Of a stretch of 64,000 nt of DNA, positions 45,183 through 53,491 are shown piece after piece. How positions within the stretch are numbered: the stretch's first letter is position 1; each line of letters starts with the position of its first letter. The notes under the pieces were generated by a model. That model was given only the letters and a program-made list of their open reading frames with translations. It was not told the origin of the DNA and searched no databases. This stretch comes from Falsiroseomonas sp046052145 (GTDB lineage Bacteria; Pseudomonadota; Alphaproteobacteria; Acetobacterales; Acetobacteraceae), in the NCBI GenBank assembly GCA_046052145.1, contig JBJOMW010000007.1:1-64000 (forward strand), written 5' to 3'. The position numbers were made by a program, and so were the translations under genes.

Positions 45183-46342
45183 TGGATTTTCGTCTGTCCG
45201 AGGAACAAATCGCCTTCCAGGACAGCGTCCGCCGCTTCGCGGAGACGCACCTGGCCAAGGATGCGCTCGCCCGCGCCCATGATGAGCGCTTCCCCTGGGA
45301 TGTCGCGAAGCTGATGGCGGAGAGTGGGCTGTTCGGCATCATGCTGCCGGAAGAGGATGGCGGCCAGGGCGGCACGCTGTTCGACGCGGTTCTGGCAATG
45401 GAACAGATCGCCTATGTCTGCCCGCGCAGCGCCGATGTGCTTCAAGCCGGCAATTTCGGCGCCTTCCGCACCTTCGCCGAATACGCGACGCCGGAACAGA
45501 AGGAACGTTTCTTCGGCCCGCTGCTCCGCGGCGAGACCATCGCCGCCGTCGGCATGACCGAACCCGATGCGGGCTCGGCGCTGACCGACCTCAAGACCAC
45601 GGCGACGAAGGATGGCAACGGCTTCCGCCTGAATGGCGGCAAGGTCTTCACCTCCAATACCGAGGACGCCAACGTCTTCGTCGTCTATTGCCGCTTCGCC
45701 CCCGGCGTGAACGGCATCGGCAGCGTCATCGTCGAGCGCGGGATGGAGGGTTTTCGCCTCGGCCAGCCCAGCCGCTACATGAATGGCGAAACCTGGTGCG
45801 CGCTGTATTTCGACAACGTCTTCATCCCGGCCGAGAACGTGCTGCTCGGCGAAGGCGGTTTCCGCAAGCAGATCGCAGGCTTCAACGTGGAGCGCTGCGG
45901 CAACACCACGCGGGCGCTCGCGCTCGGCGAATACTGCTTCCGGCAGGCCAAGGCGCATGCCGAGACGCGCAAGCAATTCGGCAAGCCGCTGGCGGAGTTC
46001 CAGGGCCTGCAATGGAAATTCGCGGAGATGCGCGTCGCGCTGGATGCAGCGCAGCTGCTGCTCTACCGCGCGGCGCTCAGCGGCGAAGGCGGCCTGCCGG
46101 ATGCGCAGCAGATCGCGCTGGCGAAATACGCCTGCAACCAGGCGGGCTGGATGGCATCCAATGAATCCATGCAGGTCATGGGCGGCACGGGCTACAGCCA
46201 GGACCTGCTGATCGAATACTGCGTGCGCAAGACGCGCGGCTGGATGATCGCCGGCGGCAGCCTTGAGATGATGAAGAACCGCATCGCCGAGGGCGTGTTC
46301 GGCCGCAGCTTCCCCCAGCGCGCGGAGCGCGCAAAGGCATGA
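45182..46342 (+). CDS. Acyl-CoA dehydrogenase
   Basis: A 386-residue FAD enzyme. It has VGMTEPDAGSALTDLKTTA for FAD and substrate contacts, the region RGMEGFRLGQPS and the C-terminal VMGGTGYSQDLLIEY with FAD contact. The expected catalytic glutamate near 370 is not obvious by eye. Its ATG overlaps the SDR stop (TGATG) and the ACS gene starts one base after its stop. Substrate chain length cannot be read. Confidence 0.9.
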   Translation: MDFRLSEEQIAFQDSVRRFAETHLAKDALARAHDERFPWDVAKLMAESGLFGIMLPEEDGGQGGTLFDAVLAMEQIAYVCPRSADVLQAGNFGAFRTFAEYATPEQKERFFGPLLRGETIAAVGMTEPDAGSALTDLKTTATKDGNGFRLNGGKVFTSNTEDANVFVVYCRFAPGVNGIGSVIVERGMEGFRLGQPSRYMNGETWCALYFDNVFIPAENVLLGEGGFRKQIAGFNVERCGNTTRALALGEYCFRQAKAHAETRKQFGKPLAEFQGLQWKFAEMRVALDAAQLLLYRAALSGEGGLPDAQQIALAKYACNQAGWMASNESMQVMGGTGYSQDLLIEYCVRKTRGWMIAGGSLEMMKNRIAEGVFGRSFPQRAERAKA

Positions 46343-46343
46343 C

Positions 46344-48398
46344 ATGGGCACCGAAGTGAGGCCGCTCGCCGACGCGCTGCTCAACCCGCGCCGCATCGCG
46401 CTGATCGGCGCCTCGGCGGATCAGGCGCGGCTCACGGCGCGGCCGCAGCGCTATCTGCGCCGCCACGGTTTCGCGGGCGAGTTGTTCCCCGTGAACCCGC
46501 GCGCGGCGGAGATCATGGGCGAGCGCGCCTATGCCTCGCTCGACGACATCCCGGGCGCGATCGATTTCGCCTATATCCTGCTTGGCACCGACCAGGTGGA
46601 AGCCCAGGTCGCCGCCTGCGCGGCGCGCGGCATTCCGGTGGCCTGCGTGCTGGCCGATGGCTTCGCCGAAGCGGGGCCGGAAGGCGCAGCGCTGCAAGCG
46701 CGCGTGCTGGCCGCAGCGCGCGCGGCTGGCATCCGACTGCTCGGCCCGAATTCCATGGGCGTGATCAACACCCATGCGCGCACCGCGCTCACCACCAACG
46801 CAGCATTTGAGGCCGAGGCGATCCCCTCGGGCCGCGTCGCGCTGGTCTCGCAATCCGGCTCGATGATGGGCGCGCTGCTCTCACGCGGCGCGGCACGGGG
46901 CCTCGGCTTCTCGCACCTCATCGGCACCGGTAACGAGGCGGACCTCACGACCGGCGAGATCGCGGAACTTCTGCTCGATCAGCCGGAGGTGGATGTCGTC
47001 TGCCTCTTCATGGAAGCGATCCGCGCGCCAGAACGCCTGGCCGCCGCGGCGCGCAAGGCACATCGCATGGGCAAGCCGATCGTCGCGCTGAAGCTCGGCC
47101 GCAGCCCCTTCGGCGCCGAGCTCGCCGCCAGCCACACCGGCGCGCTGGCCGGTACGGACGCTGCCGCCGATGCCTTCTTCCGCGCGCATGGCATCCTGCG
47201 CGTCACGATGCTGGAAGCGCTGCTGGAACTGCCGCCGCTGGTCGCAGGCCGTCGCCCGCCGGCGCACACGCATCGCGCGGTCGGCGTGATGACGACCACG
47301 GGCGGCGGTGGGGCGCTGGCGGTGGATGCGCTCGGCATGCGCGGGATCGAGGCCAAGCGCCCCGACGCCACCGCGGCCGCGCAACTCGCCGCCTCCAACC
47401 TGCCGGCGCATGCGCGTCTGCTGGACATGACGCTCGCCGGCACCAAGCCGGACCGCGTGATGGCCGGCCTCGCCGGGCTGCGCGCGGCGGAGGATACGGA
47501 CCTTGCGCTCTGCGTCGTCGGCTCCTCCGCGCAGTTCCGGCCGCAGGATTCGGTCGCCGGCCTCATCGAGGGCGCGAAGATCCCGGGCAAGCCGATCGCC
47601 GCCTTCCTCGCGCCTCAGGCCGAGGCGTCGCTGCGCCTGCTCGCGGAGGCGGGCATCGCCGCCTTCCGCACGCCCGAAGGTGCCGCGGACGCCATCGCCG
47701 CCTTCTGCGCCTGGCGCGCCCCGCGCGAGGTCGCCGCCCTGCCCGCGCCCGCCGTCACCATCCCCGCCGCACCGGATGAGGCGGATGCGCGCGCGCTGTT
47801 CGCCGCACTCGGCCTCGCCTCGGATTCGGTGGTGATGCAGCAGGACCCGCCACCCGGGCTGCGCTATCCGGTCGCGGCGAAAATCCTCTCGCCCGACATC
47901 GCCCACAAGACCGAGGTCGGCGGCGTGGCGCTGAACATCGCGGACGAGGCCGCGCTGCGTGCGACCGCCGCCGCAATGCGCGCGCGCGTCGCGGCTGCAG
48001 CACCGCAGGCGCGCATCACCGGCATCCTGGTGCAGCCCATGGCGAAGGGCCTCGCCGAGGCGATCCTCGGCTTCCGCCGCGACCCAGAAGTGGGTCCGGT
48101 GGTGCTGCTCGGCGCCGGCGGCGTGCTGTCGGAGCTGCATCGCGACATCGCGCTGCGGCTCGCGCCAGTGGACGAAACAGAGGCGCGCGCGATGATCGCG
48201 GAGGTCCGCGCGATGGTCCCGCTGACGGGCTGGCGCAACCTGCCGCGCGGCGACCTCGATGCGCTGGCCAAGGCGGTCGTCGCCGTCTCTCGCCTCGCCG
48301 CGCTGGATGGCGTGCAGGAGGCAGAGATTAATCCGCTGATGGTCCATGCCGAAGGCCAGGGTGTCACGGTCGCCGATGCCTGGATCGTGCCCGCCTGA
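46344..48398 (+). CDS. NDP-forming acyl-CoA synthetase
   Basis: A 684-residue fused acetate--CoA ligase (ADP-forming)-type protein: CoA-binding domain (PRRIALIGASADQARL), succinyl-CoA-synthetase-like domain (LVSQSGSMMGALLS; SHTGALAGTDAAADAFF) and C-terminal ATP-grasp (GYPVAAKILSPDIAHKTEVGG type; RYPVAAKILSPDIAHK). It activates or releases an acid as a CoA thioester. Same operon as the acyl-CoA dehydrogenase and SDR. Substrate unknown. Confidence 0.9.
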   Translation: MGTEVRPLADALLNPRRIALIGASADQARLTARPQRYLRRHGFAGELFPVNPRAAEIMGERAYASLDDIPGAIDFAYILLGTDQVEAQVAACAARGIPVACVLADGFAEAGPEGAALQARVLAAARAAGIRLLGPNSMGVINTHARTALTTNAAFEAEAIPSGRVALVSQSGSMMGALLSRGAARGLGFSHLIGTGNEADLTTGEIAELLLDQPEVDVVCLFMEAIRAPERLAAAARKAHRMGKPIVALKLGRSPFGAELAASHTGALAGTDAAADAFFRAHGILRVTMLEALLELPPLVAGRRPPAHTHRAVGVMTTTGGGGALAVDALGMRGIEAKRPDATAAAQLAASNLPAHARLLDMTLAGTKPDRVMAGLAGLRAAEDTDLALCVVGSSAQFRPQDSVAGLIEGAKIPGKPIAAFLAPQAEASLRLLAEAGIAAFRTPEGAADAIAAFCAWRAPREVAALPAPAVTIPAAPDEADARALFAALGLASDSVVMQQDPPPGLRYPVAAKILSPDIAHKTEVGGVALNIADEAALRATAAAMRARVAAAAPQARITGILVQPMAKGLAEAILGFRRDPEVGPVVLLGAGGVLSELHRDIALRLAPVDETEARAMIAEVRAMVPLTGWRNLPRGDLDALAKAVVAVSRLAALDGVQEAEINPLMVHAEGQGVTVADAWIVPA

Positions 48399-48415
48399 CA
48401 TGCAAGGCTGAGGGG

Positions 48416-49225
48416 ATGGACGCCGAAGCCCTGATCCGTGCCCGCTACGGGTCGCTCCCCTTCCAGCCGGCGGAGATCCCGCCCGGGCTGGCGCTGCTGC
48501 TCGACCGGCGCGTCACGCGGCGATTCCGCCCGGACGCGGTGCCGGATGCGCTGCTCGACACCGTGCTGGCGGGTGCGCAATCCGCCCCGTCGAAGTCCGA
48601 CCTGCAGCAGTATTCCATCCTGGTCACGCACAACTCGGAAAAGATCGCGGCGGTTGCGGAGGCGATCGGCACCATGCCCTGGATCAAGGAAGCGCCGGTC
48701 CTGCTGTTGTTCTGCGGCGACATCCGGCGCGGGCGGCAGGTCTGCGCGCTGCACGGGCGCGCGCATGCCAATGACACCGTGGACACCTTCCTGAACGCCA
48801 GCGCGGACGCCGCGCTTGCGCTCGGCTTCTGCGTGATGGCGGCAGAGGCTGCGGGCCTCGGCACCTGCCCTATCTCTTATGTCCGCAACCATCTGGACCT
48901 GGTCGCAGATCTGTTCGGCCTGCCCGATGGCGTCTTTCCTGTGGCCGGCCTCGCGCTCGGCTGGCCGGCTGCGCGCAACGCGACCTCGCCGCGGCTGCCG
49001 CCTGCCGTGGTGGTCCATCGCGAACGCTACGACGACAAGGGGCTGGCCGCTGCCCTGCCTGCCTATGACGCGCTGCGGCCGCCTGGAAAGCCGCGCTATC
49101 CGGAGGTTCACGGCGCGAAGCCCGAAGGCTGCGCCTGGTCCGAGAACGCCGCGCGCCAACTCTCCGTGCCGGAGCGTGCGAATTTCCGCGCCTGGCTCGC
49201 CCGCAGGGGGATCAATCTTGGCTGA
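48416..49225 (+). CDS. Nitroreductase family flavoprotein
   Basis: An FMN-dependent oxidoreductase of 269 residues. Family traits: the N-terminal RRVTRRFRPDAVPDALLD-type FMN phosphate contact, APSKSDLQQYSILV, and AAEAAGLGTCPISYVRN with C-terminal FPVAGLALGWPA. It resembles NfsA-type enzymes. Physiological substrate unknown. Its stop overlaps the NUDIX start, so both are translated together, and the gene lies 17 bases after the synthetase. Confidence 0.88.
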   Translation: MDAEALIRARYGSLPFQPAEIPPGLALLLDRRVTRRFRPDAVPDALLDTVLAGAQSAPSKSDLQQYSILVTHNSEKIAAVAEAIGTMPWIKEAPVLLLFCGDIRRGRQVCALHGRAHANDTVDTFLNASADAALALGFCVMAAEAAGLGTCPISYVRNHLDLVADLFGLPDGVFPVAGLALGWPAARNATSPRLPPAVVVHRERYDDKGLAAALPAYDALRPPGKPRYPEVHGAKPEGCAWSENAARQLSVPERANFRAWLARRGINLG

Positions 49226-49934
49226 CACCACAAAGGCCCCCGGCAAGCCTGATGGCGGTGCCGACAACCCGGGCGGCGCGGAGCTGCGCCGTGGCCCGCC
49301 GCGTGAGCCCGGCAAGCGCGCCGTGCGGCCGCGCCATGCCGCGAGCCTGATCGTCTGGCGCCAAGCGCGCGGCGCCGAGCCTGAGATCCTGATGGGCGTG
49401 CGGCATGCGAAGCACAAATTCATGCCGAGCGTGCTGGTCTTCCCCGGCGGCCGCGTGGACCGCGCCGACCATGGCGTGAAGGCCGCATCCGAGCTGCGCC
49501 CGGAAACCGAGGCGCTGCTGCGCCACCGCGCACCGCCCTCCCTCGCGCGCGCGCTTGGCGTCGCCGCGGCACGCGAGCTATTCGAGGAAACCGGTCTGCT
49601 GCTGGGGCACCGGAAGGGCGAGCGGCTGCTGGCGGATCTCGCGCCGCTCGACTACCTCTGCCGCGCCGTCACGCCGCCCTCGCGTGCGATGCGCTTCGAT
49701 GCGCGCTTCCTGCTGGCACCGGCCGAACGCGTAGCCGGCGAGATGGGCGGCTCGGGCGAGCTTGAGAAGCTCGGCTGGTATCCGCTGTCGCAGGCGCTGC
49801 AGGCGCAGCTGGCCGACATCACGCGCAGGATGCTGGGCGAGTTCGCCGGCTGGCTCGAAGTGCCCGCAGCCAAGCGCCATCTGCGCCCGAAGATCGTCTA
49901 TCGCGGCAACGACAACCGGATGAGCGACGAGTAG
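49218..49934 (+). CDS. NUDIX hydrolase
   Basis: A 238-residue NUDIX protein. The box is present as GVAAARELFEETGLLLG (REXXEEXG core) and an N-terminal VRPRHAASLIVWRQ strand with FPGGRVDRAD. About 45 N-terminal residues are Pro/Gly-rich and unstructured. A TTG start at 49218 overlaps the previous stop and has AGGGGGAT upstream, so it fits better than any downstream ATG. Substrate unknown; possibly CoA or nucleotide derivative. Its stop is 3 bases from the stop of the opposing gene. Confidence 0.82.
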   Translation: MADTTKAPGKPDGGADNPGGAELRRGPPREPGKRAVRPRHAASLIVWRQARGAEPEILMGVRHAKHKFMPSVLVFPGGRVDRADHGVKAASELRPETEALLRHRAPPSLARALGVAAARELFEETGLLLGHRKGERLLADLAPLDYLCRAVTPPSRAMRFDARFLLAPAERVAGEMGGSGELEKLGWYPLSQALQAQLADITRRMLGEFAGWLEVPAAKRHLRPKIVYRGNDNRMSDE

Positions 49935-49937
49935 CGC

Positions 49938-50822
49938 CTAAAGCGCCTCGAAGCTGTCCCCGTCGCGGGCTGCCGCGCCTTCAGCCGCCAGCTTGATCAG
50001 ATGCGCGAGCAGGCTGCGCGCGGCGGCCGGGACCAGCTTCGAATCCAGCTCCGGCCCATAGGCCGCCGGCACCAGCTGCATCGCGGTCGCGCGTCGCGCA
50101 GCGCGCAGCGCATCGAGCACCTTCGCCTCACGTTCCATCCGATGCGCGGCGAGTGCCGCGACGAAGGGGGCGGGGTCAGGCAGCGGCGGGCCGTGGCCCG
50201 GCAGATAGAGCCGGTCGTCGCGCCCCGCGAGGCGGGCAAGCGAGGCCATGTAGGCCGCCATGTCGCCATCGGGTGGGCTCACGACGGTGGTGGACCAGCT
50301 CATCACATGGTCGGCGCTAAACAGGACGCCCGCGCCCGCCGCATCCTCCAGCGCGAAGCAGAGATGATTCGCGCAGTGGCCGGGCGTGTGCAGCGCCGTC
50401 ACGCGCCAGTCATAGCCCTCCAACGCCGCGCCGTCCGGCAATGCGCGATCGGGGCGGAAGTCGTGGTCGCCGCCCTCGCCGCCTGCCTCAGGCGGCGTCA
50501 CATGAGGGCCGAAGCCGAAGGTCGGCGCACCCGTGGTCGCCACCAGCGCGGCTGCGCCTGGCGAATGGTCCCGATGGGTGTGGCTGACGAGGATGTGCGT
50601 CACGCGCTCGCCTTCGACCGCCCGCAGGATGGCGCCGAGCTGCTCCACATCCGCAGGGCCCGGATCAAGCACCGCAACCTGTCCACGCCCGATGATGTAG
50701 GTGTTGGTGCCGCGGAAGGTGAAGGGCCCGGGATTGGCGCAGAGGATGCGCCGCACGCCGGGCGCCACCTGCTCCACCGCACCGTGCGGCAGCGCATCCT
50801 CACGCCGGAATGGAATGGTCAT
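49938..50822 (-). CDS. MBL-fold hydrolase (LACTB2/glyoxalase II-like)
   Basis: A 294-residue cytosolic metallo-beta-lactamase fold protein. Zinc motif HTHRDHSPGA, then HTPGHCANHLCF and SADHVMSW, closing LPGHGPPLPDP. The C-terminal winged helix (KLVPAAARSLLAHLIKLAAEG) is the LACTB2 arrangement. Human LACTB2 cuts RNA; other members hydrolyse thioesters. The ATG at 50822 overlaps the EamA stop by 4 bases. Confidence 0.87.
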   Translation of the reverse strand: MTIPFRREDALPHGAVEQVAPGVRRILCANPGPFTFRGTNTYIIGRGQVAVLDPGPADVEQLGAILRAVEGERVTHILVSHTHRDHSPGAAALVATTGAPTFGFGPHVTPPEAGGEGGDHDFRPDRALPDGAALEGYDWRVTALHTPGHCANHLCFALEDAAGAGVLFSADHVMSWSTTVVSPPDGDMAAYMASLARLAGRDDRLYLPGHGPPLPDPAPFVAALAAHRMEREAKVLDALRAARRATAMQLVPAAYGPELDSKLVPAAARSLLAHLIKLAAEGAAARDGDSFEAL

Positions 50823-51727
50823 TCCCGCTTTCTCCTCGCCTTCAACTCGCGATGCAGGATGTAGAGGCTGGCGACGACAATCAGCGACGCGCCGACAACC
50901 GTCAGCACGCCCGGCACATCGCCGAAGGCGATCCAGCCGAACAGGATGGCCCAGAGCAGCGAAGAGAAGGAATACGGCGCCAGCGCCGAGACCTGCGCGC
51001 TGGCCCAGGCCTCGGTCAGCATCACCTGCGCCACGCCGCCCAGCAGGCCGATCAGGAGCAGCAGGCCAAGTTCCTGCCAACTCGGCGTTACCCAGACGAA
51101 GGGCAGCAGCACGGCGGCAAAAGCCGTCATCAGCACCGACTGCCAGAGCGTGATGGTCGTCGAGGCCTCCGTGGCCGAGAGGTTGCGCACCAGCATCGTC
51201 GTCCCGGCAGAGAAGACGCCATGCGCGAGCGCCACCGCCATGCCGAGCTGTGCCGTCTGGTCCAAGGTGCCGGAGAAAGCGCCCTGGCCGAGCGCAATCA
51301 CCAGGATGCCCACGAAGCCCAGCGTCACCGCGCCGCCGCGATGGAGGCCCACCTTCTCGCCCAGGAAGGGGATGGACAGCAGCGTGACGAACAGCGGCGT
51401 GGTGTTCGTCAGCGCCTGCTGCTCGGCCAGCGGCAACAGCATCAGCGCATAGAAGGAACAGGCCTGCGCCGATGTGCCGGTGCAGGCGCGCAGGAAATGG
51501 GCGGAAAAGCGCTTCGTGCGCAGCGCCGCGACAAAGCCCACGCCGCGCCGCGTGCGCGCGACCACCAGCAGCACCACCGGCACCGCCAGCGCGCTGCGAA
51601 AGAACATGATCTCGACCACCGGAATGCGGTCGCCGAGCAGCTTGATCAGCGCGCTCATCAGCGTGAACAGCGCGCAGGCGCCCAGCATCAGCAGCACGCC
51701 GCGGCGGATATCGTGGCGGAGCGGCAT
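50819..51727 (-). CDS. EamA-family DMT transporter (1)
   Basis: A 302-residue membrane protein with about ten transmembrane segments in two EamA repeats (for example EIMFFRSALAVPVVLLV and LVIVASLYILHREL at the end). Exporters of amino acids or metabolites belong here; the ligand is unknown. Overlaps the second EamA gene by 1 base (TGATG) and the MBL gene by 4. Confidence 0.9.
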   Translation of the reverse strand: MPLRHDIRRGVLLMLGACALFTLMSALIKLLGDRIPVVEIMFFRSALAVPVVLLVVARTRRGVGFVAALRTKRFSAHFLRACTGTSAQACSFYALMLLPLAEQQALTNTTPLFVTLLSIPFLGEKVGLHRGGAVTLGFVGILVIALGQGAFSGTLDQTAQLGMAVALAHGVFSAGTTMLVRNLSATEASTTITLWQSVLMTAFAAVLLPFVWVTPSWQELGLLLLIGLLGGVAQVMLTEAWASAQVSALAPYSFSSLLWAILFGWIAFGDVPGVLTVVGASLIVVASLYILHRELKARRKRE

Positions 51728-52662
51728 CAATTTCCGCCCTGGGCTGCAACAGGCCGCGTCGCAGCCTCTTCGGCCCGGCGCAGGCGTTCGCGATGCAGGT
51801 TGTAGAGCCCCGCCGCGATCACCAGCGCAGCGCCACCCAGCGTCAGCCAGGACGGCACCTCCGACCAGATCAGGAAGCCCAGCACCCCGCCCCAGAGCAG
51901 CATCGTGTACTCATAGGGCGCGAGGGCGGAGACCGGCGCGATGGCGAAGGCGCGCGCGAACAGGAAATGCGCCAGCCCGTTGGCGAGGCCGAAGAACGCC
52001 AGCCCCATCACCACATCCCAGGACGGGAGAAGATCGCCCGGCGGGGGGAAGACTGGCAGCAGCAGCAACCCCATCGGGATATGCGCGGCCAGCAGCCAGA
52101 AGGCGATCGCCTGCGGCGTGTCGGTCGCGGCCAATACGCGCGTCCAGATGCGCGTCACCGCCAGGGTGGCGGCGCCGGCCAGCAGCACCCCGGCTTCCCA
52201 GCGCCAAAGATCACCGCCGGGCTGCAGCATCACCACCACGCCGGCGAAGCCGATGGCCGTGCTCGTCAGGCGTCGCCAGCCCACGCGCTCGCCCAGCAGC
52301 GGAACGGCCAGCAGCGTCATCATCAGCGGGGCCACAGCGGCGAGCACATAGGTGTCGGCCAGCGGCATCGCGTTGAACCACGCCATGTAGAAGGCACCGC
52401 TCACCAGGCAATGCAGACCGGACCGCGCGGCCAGCAGCGGCACGCGGCGCGGCATCAGCCCGCGCCCCCGCACCAGCAGCGCAATCGCCAGCATCCCGAA
52501 GACGCCACGCCATATCATCGTCATGGCGACCCCGGTTTCGGGCAGCACCCACTTGGCCGCCGCATCCGCCAACGAGACCACCGCGTAACCGATTGCGATG
52601 ATCCCGATGCCGAGCAGCGTGTCCTGCCGAAGCGGCAGGCTGCGGCGTGTTCGGTCAGGCAC
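51727..52662 (-). CDS. EamA-family DMT transporter (2)
   Basis: A 311-residue relative of the preceding protein, again two EamA repeats (AMTMIWRGVFGMLAIALLV; APYEYTMLLWGGVLGFLIW). Tandem paralogues suggest duplication or a heteromeric exporter. The GTG at 52662 overlaps the dehydratase stop by 8 bases; the frame continues upstream but is not conserved. Confidence 0.87.
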   Translation of the reverse strand: MPDRTRRSLPLRQDTLLGIGIIAIGYAVVSLADAAAKWVLPETGVAMTMIWRGVFGMLAIALLVRGRGLMPRRVPLLAARSGLHCLVSGAFYMAWFNAMPLADTYVLAAVAPLMMTLLAVPLLGERVGWRRLTSTAIGFAGVVVMLQPGGDLWRWEAGVLLAGAATLAVTRIWTRVLAATDTPQAIAFWLLAAHIPMGLLLLPVFPPPGDLLPSWDVVMGLAFFGLANGLAHFLFARAFAIAPVSALAPYEYTMLLWGGVLGFLIWSEVPSWLTLGGAALVIAAGLYNLHRERLRRAEEAATRPVAAQGGN

Positions 52663-53491
52663 CTCGCGGATCCAGCGTGGCCTCGGCCTGCATGCAGGTC
52701 GCGCCAGTGTCGTCGCGAGTCTCGAGCACGAAGGCATTGCCGTCGCGCCGCGCCAGCACGCTCAGCGGACGGCTGTCGAAGCAGGGCCGCTTGCCGCGGA
52801 AGGCGAAGCGCGCGAGCCGCGCGCCCGGCGCGGCCTCCAGCGCCAGCGCAGCCATGAAGGTGGCCTGCAGCGGCCCGTGCACGACGAGGCCCGGATAGCC
52901 CTCCACCCCGGTGACATAGGGATGGTCGTAATGGATGCGGTGCCCGTTGCCGGTCAGCGCCGAATAGCGGAACAGCATCACCGGATCGGGCATGACGACG
53001 CGCGTCACTGCATCGGGCCAGGCGGGCGCGGGCTCGGCCGCCTTCACCGCCGCACCCTCGGCGCCGCGATAGACGATGTCCTGCTCCTCCTCGATCGCGA
53101 CGCCGCCCGCGCCTTCGACCACATGCTTCACCGTGACGAAGACGAGCCGGCCCGAACCGCCCGCCTTCTCCGTCACCGAGAGGATGGTGCTGGTCCGCTG
53201 CACCGCCTCATCCGCACGCAGCGCGACGCCGGTCCAGCTGACGCGCCCGCCCGCCCACATCCGGCGCGGCAGGTCATGCACCGGCGGCAGAAAGCCGCCG
53301 CGCTTCGGATGCCCGTCCGGGCCGATCCGATCAGGCATCACCCAATCCTGGAACAGCATCCAGTGCCAGAGCGGCGGCAACGCATCCGGCGTCGCGACGC
53401 CGAGCGTCGCGGCGAAGCCCTGCAGCAACCGCGCATCCAGCCGGTCCTCACGCGTTTCGGTGCGGCCGACATAATCCTGATGGGACGACAT
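52655..53491 (-). CDS. FAS1-like/MaoC-type hydratase-dehydratase
   Basis: A 278-residue double hot-dog protein. N-terminal FAS1-like dehydratase half (LWHWMLFQDWVMPDR; AGGRVSWTG) and MaoC-like C-terminal half with GNGHRIHYDHPYVTG, the hydratase 2 catalytic motif. Related to mesaconyl-C4-CoA and HTD2-type hydratases, so it may act on an acyl-CoA from the opposing operon. Start ATG overlaps the next gene's stop by 1 base. Confidence 0.83.
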   Translation of the reverse strand: MSSHQDYVGRTETREDRLDARLLQGFAATLGVATPDALPPLWHWMLFQDWVMPDRIGPDGHPKRGGFLPPVHDLPRRMWAGGRVSWTGVALRADEAVQRTSTILSVTEKAGGSGRLVFVTVKHVVEGAGGVAIEEEQDIVYRGAEGAAVKAAEPAPAWPDAVTRVVMPDPVMLFRYSALTGNGHRIHYDHPYVTGVEGYPGLVVHGPLQATFMAALALEAAPGARLARFAFRGKRPCFDSRPLSVLARRDGNAFVLETRDDTGATCMQAEATLDPRGA

